64,000 bases of DNA from Pseudomonas sp. MRSN 12121 (GCF_000931465.1 NZ_CP010892.1:5913388-5977387), one strand, 5' to 3'. Counted from the stretch's first letter, positions 26,006 to 34,920 are shown. The notes: generated from the letters alone by a model not told the origin. Translations and numbers: made by a program.

Positions 26006-27096
26006 ATCCGCCCCTCAGGCGCGTATGGCGCCGGGTCGATGATCGGCTCCCGGCCCAGCAGCAGATCGGCGAACAGCTGGCAGGAGGCCGGCGCCAGGAC
26101 CAGGCCGTTGCGGTAATGCCCGCAGTTCAGCCACAGCCCCGCCAGCCCCGGCACCGGGCCGATATAGGGAATGCCCTCGGGCGAGCCCGGGCGCAACCCC
26201 GCCCAGTGCCCCACCACCTCGGCCCCGGCCAGTGCCGGGATCAGTTCGACGGCCGAGGCCTTGAGGCTTTCCAGGGCCGAGGCGGTGGGCGTCTTGTCGA
26301 AACCTTCATGCTCCAGGGTGCTGCCGATCAGGATATGGCCGTCGCGCCGCGGAATCGCGTAGCGTCCCTTGGCCAGGACCATGCACGGCAGGAAGTCCGA
26401 GGCACACTTATAGAGAATCATCTGGCCTTTGACCGGCTCCACCGGCAACGCTAGGCCCAGGCTCTGCAACAGTTCGCCACTCCAGGCGCCCGCCGCCAGC
26501 ACCACCTGGTCGCCATGGATTTCACCCTGGGAGGTCCGCACACCGAGGACCCGCCCAGCGTCGCGGATAAACCCGCTGACTTCGCATTGCTCGTGAATCG
26601 TCACCGCCGGCAGGGCCGACAGTGCTGCCTTCAGTGATTTGACCAGACGCGGATTGCGTACATTGGCGACGTCGGCCATGTAGATCGCCCGCGAGAAGCC
26701 GCTACCCAACACCGGCACCGCATCATGGGCCGCCGAGATGTCCACCGCGCTCAACGGCCGCTGCTCCTGTCGGGCCCAGGCCAGCGCTTCGCCTTCGTCG
26801 TCCAGGTCCAGCCAGTACAGGCCGGTGGTGTGCACTTCGGGATCGACCCCGGTGCTCGCGAACAGCTGTTCGGCCAGCTGTGGATAAAAATCCTGCGACC
26901 AGTGCGCCAGCGCCGTGACCGCCGGGCTGTAGCGCCAGGGATACAACGGCGAAACGATGCCGCCGCCGGCCCAGGAAGATTCCTGGCCGACATTCGAGCG
27001 CTCGAGCAGCACCACCCGCTGCCCAGCGGACGCCAGATTGAACGCCGTCAGCAGGCCGATCACGCCACCGCCGACAATCACCACTTGCTGTTGCAT
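26002..27096 (-). CDS. thiO: Glycine oxidase / FAD-dependent amino acid oxidase ThiO
   Basis: A 364-residue DAO-family flavoenzyme. In thiamine synthesis ThiO oxidises glycine to the imine used for the thiazole ring. The N-terminal FAD motif is VVIVGGGVIGLLTAFNLA (GGGVIG at 9-14) followed by VVLLERSNVGQESSWAGGG. The C-terminal substrate and FAD region is WAGLRPGSPEGIPYIGP...NCGHYRNGLVLAPASC. The ATG at 27096 has GGA eight bases upstream; the ATG at 27102 is too close to it. It converges with pilR with a four-base overlap of ends and lies between pilR and the minor pilin operon as in P. aeruginosa. Confidence 0.85.
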   Translation of the reverse strand: MQQQVVIVGGGVIGLLTAFNLASAGQRVVLLERSNVGQESSWAGGGIVSPLYPWRYSPAVTALAHWSQDFYPQLAEQLFASTGVDPEVHTTGLYWLDLDDEGEALAWARQEQRPLSAVDISAAHDAVPVLGSGFSRAIYMADVANVRNPRLVKSLKAALSALPAVTIHEQCEVSGFIRDAGRVLGVRTSQGEIHGDQVVLAAGAWSGELLQSLGLALPVEPVKGQMILYKCASDFLPCMVLAKGRYAIPRRDGHILIGSTLEHEGFDKTPTASALESLKASAVELIPALAGAEVVGHWAGLRPGSPEGIPYIGPVPGLAGLWLNCGHYRNGLVLAPASCQLFADLLLGREPIIDPAPYAPEGRI

Positions 27097-27153
27097 TGCC
27101 ATAGTCCAGTCCGGAAAAAAAAATACCGGCACCGCCGGCACCCGAGAGATCGC

Positions 27154-27555
27154 TCAGCGTCCCCAGCAATCCTTGCTCGTCACGCCGTCGGCCAGATTGT
27201 TGTTAGCCATGGCGCCGGTGTGGGCGAGAGTGAATTCGCCGCACTTGTCGCCGGCCATCATGCCGTCGGTTTTCGGCGTCGCCGTCAGGGTAAAGCTCTG
27301 GTCGGCCAGGGTCGCGGTGATGCTGTAGTCATCGTTGCCGGCGCTCAGGCCCGGGGCATTGCTGTAGACCCCGGCCTTGGAGTGGAAACGCTCGAGGCTC
27401 TGCGCCTGCTCGGACAAAAGGCCGGCAATCTGCGTGCGATGGGTCTTCTTCACGTACTCGGTGATGCTGGGAAGGCTCAAGGTGACGACGAGCCCGATGA
27501 TCGCAATCACGATCATGATTTCGATCAGGGTAAAACCTCGGTTGGATCTGCGCAT
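27154..27555 (-). CDS. pilE: Type IV minor pilin PilE
   Basis: A 133-residue prepilin. The leader MRRSNRG is followed by FTLIEIMIVIAIIGLVVTL, with prepilin peptidase cleavage at G-F and Glu at +5. The C-terminal disulfide-region cysteines are in GDKCGEF and KDCWG. PilE is part of the minor pilin complex that primes type IV pilus assembly. It is last in the fimU-V-W-X-Y1-E operon, 13 bases after pilY1, with no pilY2 between them. Confidence 0.85.
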   Translation of the reverse strand: MRRSNRGFTLIEIMIVIAIIGLVVTLSLPSITEYVKKTHRTQIAGLLSEQAQSLERFHSKAGVYSNAPGLSAGNDDYSITATLADQSFTLTATPKTDGMMAGDKCGEFTLAHTGAMANNNLADGVTSKDCWGR

Positions 27556-27568
27556 GCCTCACTCTCAC

Positions 27569-30500
27569 TTACTGTATTTGTCGCCACATGATGCGGCGGC
27601 TGCCACCACCCGGCCTCTCGACCAGCGTGGCGATGCCGCCGCCGGAATTGCTGACGATCTTGCGCGTGGCGCGATTGAGCACAGCGCTCAATGCCGGAAT
27701 GCCGCCGGTGAAGATGACACCGCTGGAAGGCGTGTCCAGGCCGTCGACCACTTCGTCGCCGTTGGTGTCGAGTACCGCGTCGGCGAGCATCTTACCGCTG
27801 AATGCGTCCAGCTCGACCAATTTGCCGCTGGCGGCGCTGGAACAGGGATCGTCGGCCTCGACCGCGGCGGTGCCGAAGACAATACGGCCGGCCACCAGGG
27901 TGGCCTGCTCGAGGATCCGTTCGCCGCGCATCGCCAGCCCGTTGTTCAACGGCAGGTACCAGCCCTTCTGGTCCGGGTAGCTGACCTGCGCCTGGGTGCT
28001 GGTGAAATAGGAACCCGCGCTGCCGGCGAACGCCCCGGTAAGCGCCTGGGCCTGCAAGTGCTCGACGGTGAAACGGCCCGCCCCTCCCGGCGCGTCCCAG
28101 ACCGCGTAGAACCCCTGGGCATCCCGGCTGCGCTTGTCGCCAAGCTCGTTGAGCTTGCCGGTGCCGAACAGCACCAGCTTGCCGCCCTCGGGATGATCCA
28201 CCAGCAACGGCTGTGCGCTGATCGGTTGGGTTGCGCCGCCGAGGGCGCTGAACAACGGCGCACCGCCAAAGGCCGGCTGCCAGCTATCGGGGGCGCCGCT
28301 CAGGTCGAATTTCCACATTCGCCCCTGGAGATCGCCGCCATAGGCCGCCTGCACCACGTTCTGGCTGTCCACCCGCAACGTCACCGAAGACAAGCCATTG
28401 TCCCGCCCTTCGACCTGGATTTTCCTGATCAGCGAGCCGTCGCGAATATCCACGACATACAAGGCCCCCCGCCCCGAGCGGCTGCCATAGCCATTGCCGA
28501 TGAAGGCCGCCCAGCGCCCGTCGGCCAAGCGTGCCACTTGCGGGCGAGCATAGGCATAACCCAGGTCATTGAAGGGATCGGCCGCATCGGCCAAGGCTGG
28601 CGCCGAAACCTCCCACAGCGCCTGGGGCGCATTGCCAGCCTGGCCATACAACTGCACCGCATAAAATGCCTTGCCCCCGGCTCCGGCGCCCGCCAGCGCC
28701 AGGGTGGCCCACTCGGCACCGAGCTGGGCATCGACCACCGCCACCGGCCCATCGGCCAGGAACCGGTGGCGCTGGCCGTTGCCGTAGGTCGGATCGGCGA
28801 TGTGCCGCAACAGCGGCAATGCGCTGGAGGGCATGTACGCGTAACGCCGCTGACCATTGGCCGCATCGATGACCGACAACAGGCCGTCATTGGCATTGAC
28901 CACCAGGCTTGCCCGCAGGCCCTGGGTCTTGCTCGCCAGATAGCTGCTGTAGCCGCTGTCGCCCTGCCGGTCGGCGGCATCCCGCGCGGCCGGCGCGGCC
29001 ATCGCCAGCGGCGAGTTGACAATGTCCCCGAGCAGCCGGGTACGCCGCCTGAGCCCCGCGCGGTCGGCTCCCTGGCTCCACGCCAGCAGATCGGCCGCGC
29101 TGATGCCCGGTGCCAGGTCCTGGCCGAGAGCGGCCTGCTGTGCGATAGACAGCTGGTCATGACGCAAGGCGACGACGCTGCGGGTGGCGCTGTTCCAGGT
29201 CTGGAACACCCCCGTCGGCGCCCCGGGCACCAGGGTCGAGTCGGTGCTCCAGAGCGGCGTGGCGGTATCGACCGTACCGGCGGGGCTGATGCCATAGGCG
29301 CTGATGCTGCCGTGCCAATCAGCGGGGTCATAAGAGGCCTGGAAATAACTCGAACCACTGGCCAGCCCGGCAGCCCCGGCCGGAACTGCGCCGGCCTGGG
29401 CGGCGGACGCCGAAACCTCGTCCAGGGCCGAGGCCAGCGCCGCGTCGAGGCTGGTCCTGTCCGTCGCCGGGTAGAACCTGCCTTCTCCATAGCGCGCCGC
29501 ATCCACCAGCATGGGGTAACGCGCGTCGAGGCCGATGGTGTAGGTGTTCAGGTGCTGCCGGGCGAAACCCGCAGCGTCCCAGCTTTTCCCGGCGATATCC
29601 ACGCCCGCGACGCGCATGTCGATATCCACCGCCAGCTTGGCGATGTCGTCCAGGTACAGGCTGCTGCCCTCCTCGTTCGCCCCGGGATTGCTGCCGTCAT
29701 TGGGCACTCCGTCCCAATCGGGCAGGCGGCCGGCACTCTGCGGGTCACTGAGTGGAAAGCTGTGGTCGTAGCTGGGCAGGCCATCGGTGAGCACCAGGCC
29801 GTAATTGCGCTGGCAGCGGTACTGGATCGGGCTCGCGTAGGTGGCCGGCGCGCTGTTGTAGTAAGGCGCCAGCCCCCGGAAATAACGGCTGATCTCGTAG
29901 TAGGTCTCCGCCAGCGGCGCTTCGGCCGATGCCTGGAGCCCGCCGATGGCCGACTGCAAGGCCTGGTAATGGGCGTCGGCCTGAGCCTGGCTGACCTGAT
30001 CGCCGACCGGTGCCAGGTCGCTGATAACCCGCACGATGCGCCCCCCAGGCGCCACATCGCTGCCCCTCGGCGTGTTGAAGCTCGCCAGGCCGATGCGCAG
30101 CGCACGATGCTCGGCCACCAACCTGCTGGCGGCCTCGCGGACCAGGGCCATGCGCTCCTGCGCGGGAATCGAGCCATCGGTGAAATCCCGGTCCTGGCCT
30201 GCGGCCTGGGCAATCAGGTAGGCCAGGTAGGCGGCCGGATAGCGGGTCCTGCCGTTCCCGACCGGATCCGGCAGCTTGAGGCAAAGCGGCCGGGCATTGT
30301 CGCGGAAAAAGCCGACCCGGCCAGCCGCACAATTCGCCTGGCCCAAGGCCGACAGGGCGATGGGCTGCGCGCCCAGGCTGGCACCGGCCAGGCATTCGCC
30401 GGCCTGCATCCGGCACGGCCTGACTGGCGCGTACTGCTGCCCGGGGTCGAAACCCGGGGCATAGACAATGCTGTTCATGCTCTGCGAATCGTCGAGCAGC

Positions 30501-30646
30501 AGCATCACATTCGGTGCCACCGCCGCCGCATTCGCCAGCGGCGCCTGGGCCGGGGTAAAGGCCTGGGCCGCACTATCCGGCCAGAACAGCGGCAAAAGGC
30601 CCAGCAGCCACCCGCCGAGTCGCCGCCCGATTTCAGTACTTGGCAT
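27569..30646 (-). CDS. pilY1: PilY1-like type IV pilus tip/assembly protein
   Basis: A 1025-residue secreted protein that, in Pseudomonas, sits at the pilus tip and modulates retraction, adhesion and surface sensing. A signal peptide (about 1-29, ending SAAQA) is followed by a divergent von Willebrand A domain whose MIDAS-like D52-x-S54-x-S56 lies in LLLDDSQSMNSIV. The C-terminal half is a PQQ-like beta-propeller (about 560-1000), with a calcium loop DTNGDEVVD at 960-968 like the one known in PilY1. It is somewhat shorter than the P. aeruginosa protein. The start overlaps the pilX stop by 14 bases. Confidence 0.88.
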   Translation of the reverse strand: MPSTEIGRRLGGWLLGLLPLFWPDSAAQAFTPAQAPLANAAAVAPNVMLLLDDSQSMNSIVYAPGFDPGQQYAPVRPCRMQAGECLAGASLGAQPIALSALGQANCAAGRVGFFRDNARPLCLKLPDPVGNGRTRYPAAYLAYLIAQAAGQDRDFTDGSIPAQERMALVREAASRLVAEHRALRIGLASFNTPRGSDVAPGGRIVRVISDLAPVGDQVSQAQADAHYQALQSAIGGLQASAEAPLAETYYEISRYFRGLAPYYNSAPATYASPIQYRCQRNYGLVLTDGLPSYDHSFPLSDPQSAGRLPDWDGVPNDGSNPGANEEGSSLYLDDIAKLAVDIDMRVAGVDIAGKSWDAAGFARQHLNTYTIGLDARYPMLVDAARYGEGRFYPATDRTSLDAALASALDEVSASAAQAGAVPAGAAGLASGSSYFQASYDPADWHGSISAYGISPAGTVDTATPLWSTDSTLVPGAPTGVFQTWNSATRSVVALRHDQLSIAQQAALGQDLAPGISAADLLAWSQGADRAGLRRRTRLLGDIVNSPLAMAAPAARDAADRQGDSGYSSYLASKTQGLRASLVVNANDGLLSVIDAANGQRRYAYMPSSALPLLRHIADPTYGNGQRHRFLADGPVAVVDAQLGAEWATLALAGAGAGGKAFYAVQLYGQAGNAPQALWEVSAPALADAADPFNDLGYAYARPQVARLADGRWAAFIGNGYGSRSGRGALYVVDIRDGSLIRKIQVEGRDNGLSSVTLRVDSQNVVQAAYGGDLQGRMWKFDLSGAPDSWQPAFGGAPLFSALGGATQPISAQPLLVDHPEGGKLVLFGTGKLNELGDKRSRDAQGFYAVWDAPGGAGRFTVEHLQAQALTGAFAGSAGSYFTSTQAQVSYPDQKGWYLPLNNGLAMRGERILEQATLVAGRIVFGTAAVEADDPCSSAASGKLVELDAFSGKMLADAVLDTNGDEVVDGLDTPSSGVIFTGGIPALSAVLNRATRKIVSNSGGGIATLVERPGGGSRRIMWRQIQ

Positions 30647-31124
30647 AGATGCTCTCCAGCACGCTGCGCGATGGCCCCGCCAACCCCACGGCGGTCACCC
30701 GGTACAGGGTGGCGGACGTGTTGCTGGGGACATTGACCGCCCCCAGCGCCGTGCCGAGATTCTGCACGCCGTAAAAGCCGTTGCCGGTGGCGATCCAGGT
30801 CACTCCCGAATGGCTGTTGTGGCCGGCGGCGGCAAGCACTGCGACTTCGCCAGGCGGGGCGCATTGCCCACCGCTACAGGCCGGCAGGAGGTAACTGTCC
30901 TGCTGCACCGCACTCTCGCCGATGCGCAGGGCCGCCTCCGCCGCCTGGAACGACTGATTGCGCAGCCACAGGCCACCCGACATCTTTTCCTGCAAGGTGG
31001 CGTTCTGCATCGACGAGATGCCGATCAGCGTCAGCAGCAACAGGAATACCAGGCTCATCAGCAACGCCATGCCACGCTGCGCGCCAGGCTCCTTCCGCGA
31101 CGAAAGCATCGACGACTCGTTCAT
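30633..31124 (-). CDS. pilX: Type IV minor pilin PilX
   Basis: A 163-residue prepilin-like protein. The basic leader with QRG is followed by MALLMSLVFLLLLTLIGI, the PilX-type N-terminus in which Phe +1 is replaced by Met and the +5 Glu is absent. Two cysteines occur in LPACSGGQC. The ATG at 31124 is in an ATGA overlap with the pilW stop; the frame continues upstream only as antisense noise. It is part of the priming complex with PilV, PilW, FimU, PilE and PilY1. Confidence 0.85.
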   Translation of the reverse strand: MNESSMLSSRKEPGAQRGMALLMSLVFLLLLTLIGISSMQNATLQEKMSGGLWLRNQSFQAAEAALRIGESAVQQDSYLLPACSGGQCAPPGEVAVLAAAGHNSHSGVTWIATGNGFYGVQNLGTALGAVNVPSNTSATLYRVTAVGLAGPSRSVLESIYAKY

Positions 31125-31831
31125 GGCAGGCGATTGCGCAAGGCAGCCACCACATGGAATGTCTGCGGCCGCACCCGCGCCTGGGGATCGCTCAGGGTCA
31201 GGCTCAAGCGCACGCTGCGGATACGCGCCGGATCGCCGGGATCGAGGCTGTAGCTGGAGGCCGCGATGTCCGTGGCGCTTCGGGCCACGCCGAACGACAC
31301 CTCGAAAGCACTGACATGATTCACCAGCACCGCCTGGCCAGGGCCGGTGCCGGTTCCCATCAGCAACTGATCGTCCTTCAGGCTGTACACCAGGCGCCGC
31401 ACCGCGAACGCCTGCTGTCCAGAAGCCGCCTGGCGCGCGCCGGTGTAAGCGGTGGCGCTGTTGCGGCAATCGCTCAGCACAGTCCAGGTCGGGGCACCAC
31501 CGCTGTCGCCGATATCGGCCGTGACCAGGGTCAGGCGACGATGGGCGTTGTCCCAGCGGATGGGGGCCTGCCTGTGCCCGGCGAAGTCGCCGGCACTGCT
31601 GGCATCGGCAATACTCTGCAAGCAGCCGAACATGCCGACCATGCGGATTTCCTGGATCATCTTGCTCAGCACGAAACGCGCATCCTCTTGCAGGCCGGCC
31701 GAAGCGCTCTGGCTGAGATAGGTGTCCTTGGCCGAGATGAAAATCTGCGTCACCCCCAGGGCCACGATCAGGCTCAACGCCAGCGCCACCAGCATTTCGA
31801 TCAGGCCGAAGCCTTTGGCGTCCTGCCTCAT
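31121..31831 (-). CDS. pilW: Type IV minor pilin PilW
   Basis: A 236-residue prepilin. The leader MRQDAKG is cleaved before FGLIEMLVALALSLIVALGV (G-F site, Glu +5). The size, larger than PilV or FimU, is typical of PilW, which bridges the minor pilin complex to PilY1. The KDTYLSQSASAGLQEDARF segment after the helix is characteristic. It overlaps pilV by four bases (ATGA) and pilX by four bases. Confidence 0.87.
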   Translation of the reverse strand: MRQDAKGFGLIEMLVALALSLIVALGVTQIFISAKDTYLSQSASAGLQEDARFVLSKMIQEIRMVGMFGCLQSIADASSAGDFAGHRQAPIRWDNAHRRLTLVTADIGDSGGAPTWTVLSDCRNSATAYTGARQAASGQQAFAVRRLVYSLKDDQLLMGTGTGPGQAVLVNHVSAFEVSFGVARSATDIAASSYSLDPGDPARIRSVRLSLTLSDPQARVRPQTFHVVAALRNRLP

Positions 31832-32271
31832 GGCGCGCTTCCCGGGTCCACCGCCACCCGGCTGCTCAGGACAAAGCTGCGCGGGTTCCCGACAGCCTGT
31901 TCGGCGCGCGAGTCGTCCCAGGTAATACGGACAGTGAACACGCCCTGCCTGAGGCTGATCTGCCCCTCGGCCGTCGGCCCGCCAAAACTCTCGATATTGC
32001 GCTTGAAGTCATAGAGGTCCTGGTCCCGCACCACACTGAAATTGCCCGTGGCGGGCGCCGCCACGCTGTAGTCCGCGGCACTGTTGGCGCGGATGCGATC
32101 GAGCATGTCATAGGCAATGAAGCTGGCCTGGCTGCTCATCAGCGCGCTGTCGGTGTGGCGCAGGGCACTGAGCTGCACCGCCGCCGCGCCGAGCAGGCCC
32201 ACCCCCAGGATCAACACCGCTACCAGCACCTCGATCAGCGTCATGCCCGCCTGCGCCCGCCTGCCCGTCAT
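31828..32271 (-). CDS. pilV: Type IV minor pilin PilV
   Basis: A 147-residue prepilin. The leader MTGRRAQAG precedes MTLIEVLVAVLILGVGLLG, the PilV-type cleavage site (G-M with Glu +5). The ATG at 32271 overlaps the fimU stop as ATGA. The following ALRHTDSALMSSQASFIAYDMLDRIRAN is the conserved helix of PilV proteins. Its downstream neighbours are pilW and pilX. Confidence 0.87.
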   Translation of the reverse strand: MTGRRAQAGMTLIEVLVAVLILGVGLLGAAAVQLSALRHTDSALMSSQASFIAYDMLDRIRANSAADYSVAAPATGNFSVVRDQDLYDFKRNIESFGGPTAEGQISLRQGVFTVRITWDDSRAEQAVGNPRSFVLSSRVAVDPGSAP

Positions 32272-32738
32272 TTGCACTCCCCACCCACCGCTATCCGTCC
32301 GTTCAGGCACAGGGTTATCGTTCGACGCTGCTCGCCCAGCACGTAGGTCATGACCGGCGGCACCGCCGCCGATACGCCACCCAGCGCATTGAAAACAATG
32401 CTGTCGAATCCAGAGGTTAGCGTCAGACGGGCGCCACGACTGACCGCGGGAACAACCCGCAATACATTCGTCGCCGGCCCTTCGCTTTGATAAATCTCCA
32501 GCCCCCGGCTCCAGTCCGCGTCCACCGCTTCCGGGCGCAGGTGAACCGGCAAGCCTCGCTCGATCGCCTCCAGGCGTGCGTAATTCAGGCTGCGCAGCAA
32601 TTCGCTGAGGTCACTGTCGGCTTTGGCACGCTGGGCCATCTGGCTGAATGCCGGCACCACCAGGGTCAACAGGATTGCCGAAACTGCCAGGGCGATCAGC
32701 AGCTCGAGCAGCGTGAAACCTTTTGTGCAATAACCCAT
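32268..32738 (-). CDS. fimU: Type IV minor pilin FimU (GspH/FimT family)
   Basis: A 156-residue GspH-family prepilin with a short leader MGYCTKG before FTLLELLIALAVSAILLTLV (G-F site, Glu +5). A terminal disulfide pair is suggested by ITLCLNGRI...GGEC. The ATG at 32738 follows AAGGGGGCG and is preferred over an ATG six codons upstream. It is the first gene of the minus-strand minor pilin operon, and its promoter must lie in the 133-base gap shared with fimT. Confidence 0.83.
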   Translation of the reverse strand: MGYCTKGFTLLELLIALAVSAILLTLVVPAFSQMAQRAKADSDLSELLRSLNYARLEAIERGLPVHLRPEAVDADWSRGLEIYQSEGPATNVLRVVPAVSRGARLTLTSGFDSIVFNALGGVSAAVPPVMTYVLGEQRRTITLCLNGRIAVGGECK

Positions 32739-32871
32739 GTCGCCCCCTTGAGCCATCAGCCGCTATAACTGGCCCTGGCACTTCGAACCTTCATAGACCG
32801 AAGGTTCGCGGTTTTGCTCAATGGCCGGACAAGGATTGTCCCAGCCGGCGGTACATCCAGGAGGGAGAAGC

Positions 32872-33390
32872 ATGTTGCAGAAGGGATTCGGCCTGATCGA
32901 AAGCATCGTCGGCCTGGCGCTGGCCAGCCTGCTGATGCTGTTCACCACGACCTCGTTCGGGGAGTTGGTCCAGTCGACACGGCGGCTGGACACCGCACAG
33001 ATATTGGCCAGCGGTATTCGCAATGCGCGCACCGAGGCCATCCTGCGCCAGCAGCGAACGGTGATCCATGGGTTGGACGACGATTGGAGCCAGGGCTGGC
33101 GGGTCATCCTGGATATCAGTGGCCAGGGCGCGCAGGACGACGCCAACCCGGTATTGCTTGAACACCGGACCGGCGCCCGGGTAGCGATCGTCGGCAATCG
33201 CCCGGTGCAGCATTTCGTGCGGTTCAGTGGGCTGGGGGAGCCGTTGCTGCCCAGTGGGGCGTTCCAGGCCGGGACGCTGCATATCTGCGCGGCCGGGCCG
33301 GGAACCAGCGAGCATCAGGTGGTGCTGTCCCGCAGTGGCCGTGTCAGCCTGCGCAGCGACAAGGCCGCACAGGCGTTGTGCGAGGGTTGA
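32872..33390 (+). CDS. fimT: FimT-like minor prepilin, divergent from the main operon
   Basis: A 172-residue GspH/FimT-family prepilin with leader MLQKG before FGLIESIVGLALASLLMLF (G-F site, Glu +5). The C-terminal region has the FimT-type cysteines (LHICAAG, ALCEG). The start has the strong GGAGGGAGAAGC ribosome binding site; frame-open sequence from 32821 is not needed. FimT-family proteins are implicated in DNA uptake or pilus function in some bacteria. It points away from fimU, whereas in P. aeruginosa fimT and fimU are, as I recall, in one direction. Confidence 0.8.
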   Translation: MLQKGFGLIESIVGLALASLLMLFTTTSFGELVQSTRRLDTAQILASGIRNARTEAILRQQRTVIHGLDDDWSQGWRVILDISGQGAQDDANPVLLEHRTGARVAIVGNRPVQHFVRFSGLGEPLLPSGAFQAGTLHICAAGPGTSEHQVVLSRSGRVSLRSDKAAQALCEG

Positions 33391-33396
33391 GGCGGA

Positions 33397-34344
33397 TCAG
33401 AGCAGCGAACGGACGCGCAACTCTTTGGGCATGGAGAACGTGATGTTCTCTTCGCGGCCGGCCAGTTCGTCGGCCCCTGTGGCGCCCCAGGCATGCAGTT
33501 GCTCGATCACGCCGCGCACCAGTACTTCGGGCGCCGAAGCCCCGGCGGTGATGCCGATGCGCTCGACGCCATCGAACCAGCTGCGTTGCATGTCCTCGGC
33601 ACCGTCGATCAGGTAGGCCGGGGTGGCCATGCGCTCGGCCAGTTCGCGCAGGCGGTTGGAGTTGGAGCTGTTCGGGCTGCCCACCACCAACACCACATCG
33701 CACTCGTCGGCCAGTTGCTTGACCGCGTCCTGGCGGTTTTGCGTGGCGTAGCAGATGTCGTCCTTGCGCGGCCCGCCAATGGCCGGGAAACGCTGGCGCA
33801 GGGCATCGATGACACGACTGGTGTCGTCCATCGACAAGGTGGTCTGAGTCACGAACGCGAGCTTGTCAGGGTTGCGCACCTGCAGGTTGGCGACGTCTTT
33901 CTCGTCTTCCACCAGGTAGATCGCACCGCCGTTGCTGGCGTCGTATTGGCCCATGGTGCCTTCGACTTCCGGGTGTCCGGCGTGGCCGATCAGGATGCAT
34001 TCGCGACCGTCGCGGCTGTAGCGCGCCACCTCGATATGCACCTTGGTCACCAGCGGGCAGGTCGCGTCGAAGACTTTCAGGCCACGGCCTGCCGCTTCGC
34101 TGCGCACGGCCTGGGATACGCCGTGGGCGCTGAAGATCACGATGACGTCGTCCGGCACCTGGTCCAGCTCCTCGACGAAGATCGCGCCGCGAGCGCGCAG
34201 GTCTTCGACGACGAATTTGTTGTGCACCACTTCATGGCGCACATAGATCGGCGGCCCGAAGACCTCCAGGGCGCGATTGACGATTTCGATCGCGCGGTCC
34301 ACGCCAGCGCAGAAGCCACGGGGGTTGGCGAGTTTGATTTGCAT
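33397..34344 (-). CDS. ispH: 4-hydroxy-3-methylbut-2-enyl diphosphate reductase IspH
   Basis: A 315-residue iron-sulfur enzyme catalysing the last MEP-pathway step, HMBPP to IPP and DMAPP. The cluster cysteines are C12 (RGFCAGVDRA), C96 (DATCPLVTK) and C198 (DDICYATQ), and the catalytic E126 is in HAGHPEVEGT. The start MQIKLANPRGF at 34344 follows ACGAGGCAC. Six bases separate its end from the convergent fimT stop. It is the distal gene of the ileS-lspA-fkpB direction, with a REPIN in the intervening 123 bases. Confidence 0.95.
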   Translation of the reverse strand: MQIKLANPRGFCAGVDRAIEIVNRALEVFGPPIYVRHEVVHNKFVVEDLRARGAIFVEELDQVPDDVIVIFSAHGVSQAVRSEAAGRGLKVFDATCPLVTKVHIEVARYSRDGRECILIGHAGHPEVEGTMGQYDASNGGAIYLVEDEKDVANLQVRNPDKLAFVTQTTLSMDDTSRVIDALRQRFPAIGGPRKDDICYATQNRQDAVKQLADECDVVLVVGSPNSSNSNRLRELAERMATPAYLIDGAEDMQRSWFDGVERIGITAGASAPEVLVRGVIEQLHAWGATGADELAGREENITFSMPKELRVRSLL

Positions 34345-34400
34345 GCTGTGCCTCGTGTCTTGCGGGCAAGGAATAATCATGGCAACCGCTTCGCGGTTGA

Positions 34401-34462
34401 TCGCGAGCAAGGCCCACTCCTACGGAAAACTGCGATCCCTGTAGGAGCGAGCTTGCTCGCGA
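34401..34462. repeat. REPIN (pair of inverted Pseudomonas REP sequences)
   Basis: TCGCGAGCAAGGCCCACTCC (34401-34420, continuing TAC) and GTAGGAGCGAGCTTGCTCGC (34441-34460, continuing GA) are inverted copies with a 17-base spacer. The GTAGGAGCGAGC...GCTCGCGA core is the family of repetitive extragenic palindromes common in fluorescent pseudomonads. It lies between fkpB and ispH and may affect mRNA stability or transcription there. Confidence 0.85.
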
Positions 34463-34467
34463 TGCCT

Positions 34468-34920
34468 TTAAAGCGCCTTAACGTCGATGATCTCGACATC
34501 AAAGGTCAAGGTTTTACCGGCCAACGGATGGTTGAAGTCAACCGTCACCTGGGCGTCGTCAAAGGCTTTGACCACGCCTGGCAACTCGGTATTGGCCGCA
34601 TCGTTGAAGATCACCAGCAAACCCTCGGATAGCTCCATGTCCTGGAACTGCGAGCGCGGGATGACCTGCACGTTCTGCGGGTTCGGCTGGCCGAAGGCAT
34701 TTTCCGGCTCGATGGTCAGATTGCGCTTGTCGCCAGCCTTGAAACCGAACAGGGCCGCTTCGAAACCTGGCAACAGGTTGCCATCGCCGACCTTGAAGGT
34801 CGCCGGGGCCTTGTCGAAGGTGCTGTCCACCGTGTCGCCATTCTCCAGGCGCAATGCGAAATGCAAAGTGACTTCCGTGTTCTGGCCGATGCGTTGCCCA
34901 GCCAATACCTGTTCAGTCAT
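34468..34920 (-). CDS. fkpB: FKBP-type peptidyl-prolyl isomerase FkpB (SlpA-like)
   Basis: A 150-residue SlyD/SlpA-type FKBP beginning MTEQVLAGQRIGQNTEVTLHF. It has the family GDTVDSTFDKAPATFKVGDGNLLPGFE segment and an inserted-flap domain (ENAFGQPNPQNVQVIPRSQF). It lacks the His-rich SlyD tail, which favours FkpB. The start follows GGAGAAG and overlaps the lspA stop by eight bases. The lspA-fkpB-ispH order is conserved in gammaproteobacteria. Confidence 0.88.
   Translation of the reverse strand: MTEQVLAGQRIGQNTEVTLHFALRLENGDTVDSTFDKAPATFKVGDGNLLPGFEAALFGFKAGDKRNLTIEPENAFGQPNPQNVQVIPRSQFQDMELSEGLLVIFNDAANTELPGVVKAFDDAQVTVDFNHPLAGKTLTFDVEIIDVKAL

Noticed and set aside
27377..30736. Open frame of about 1100 codons on the plus strand opposite pilY1
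   Set aside because: It is the antisense shadow of a GC-rich gene; composition is Arg/Gly/Pro/Gln-rich without signal or motif, while pilY1 on the other strand has clear domains.
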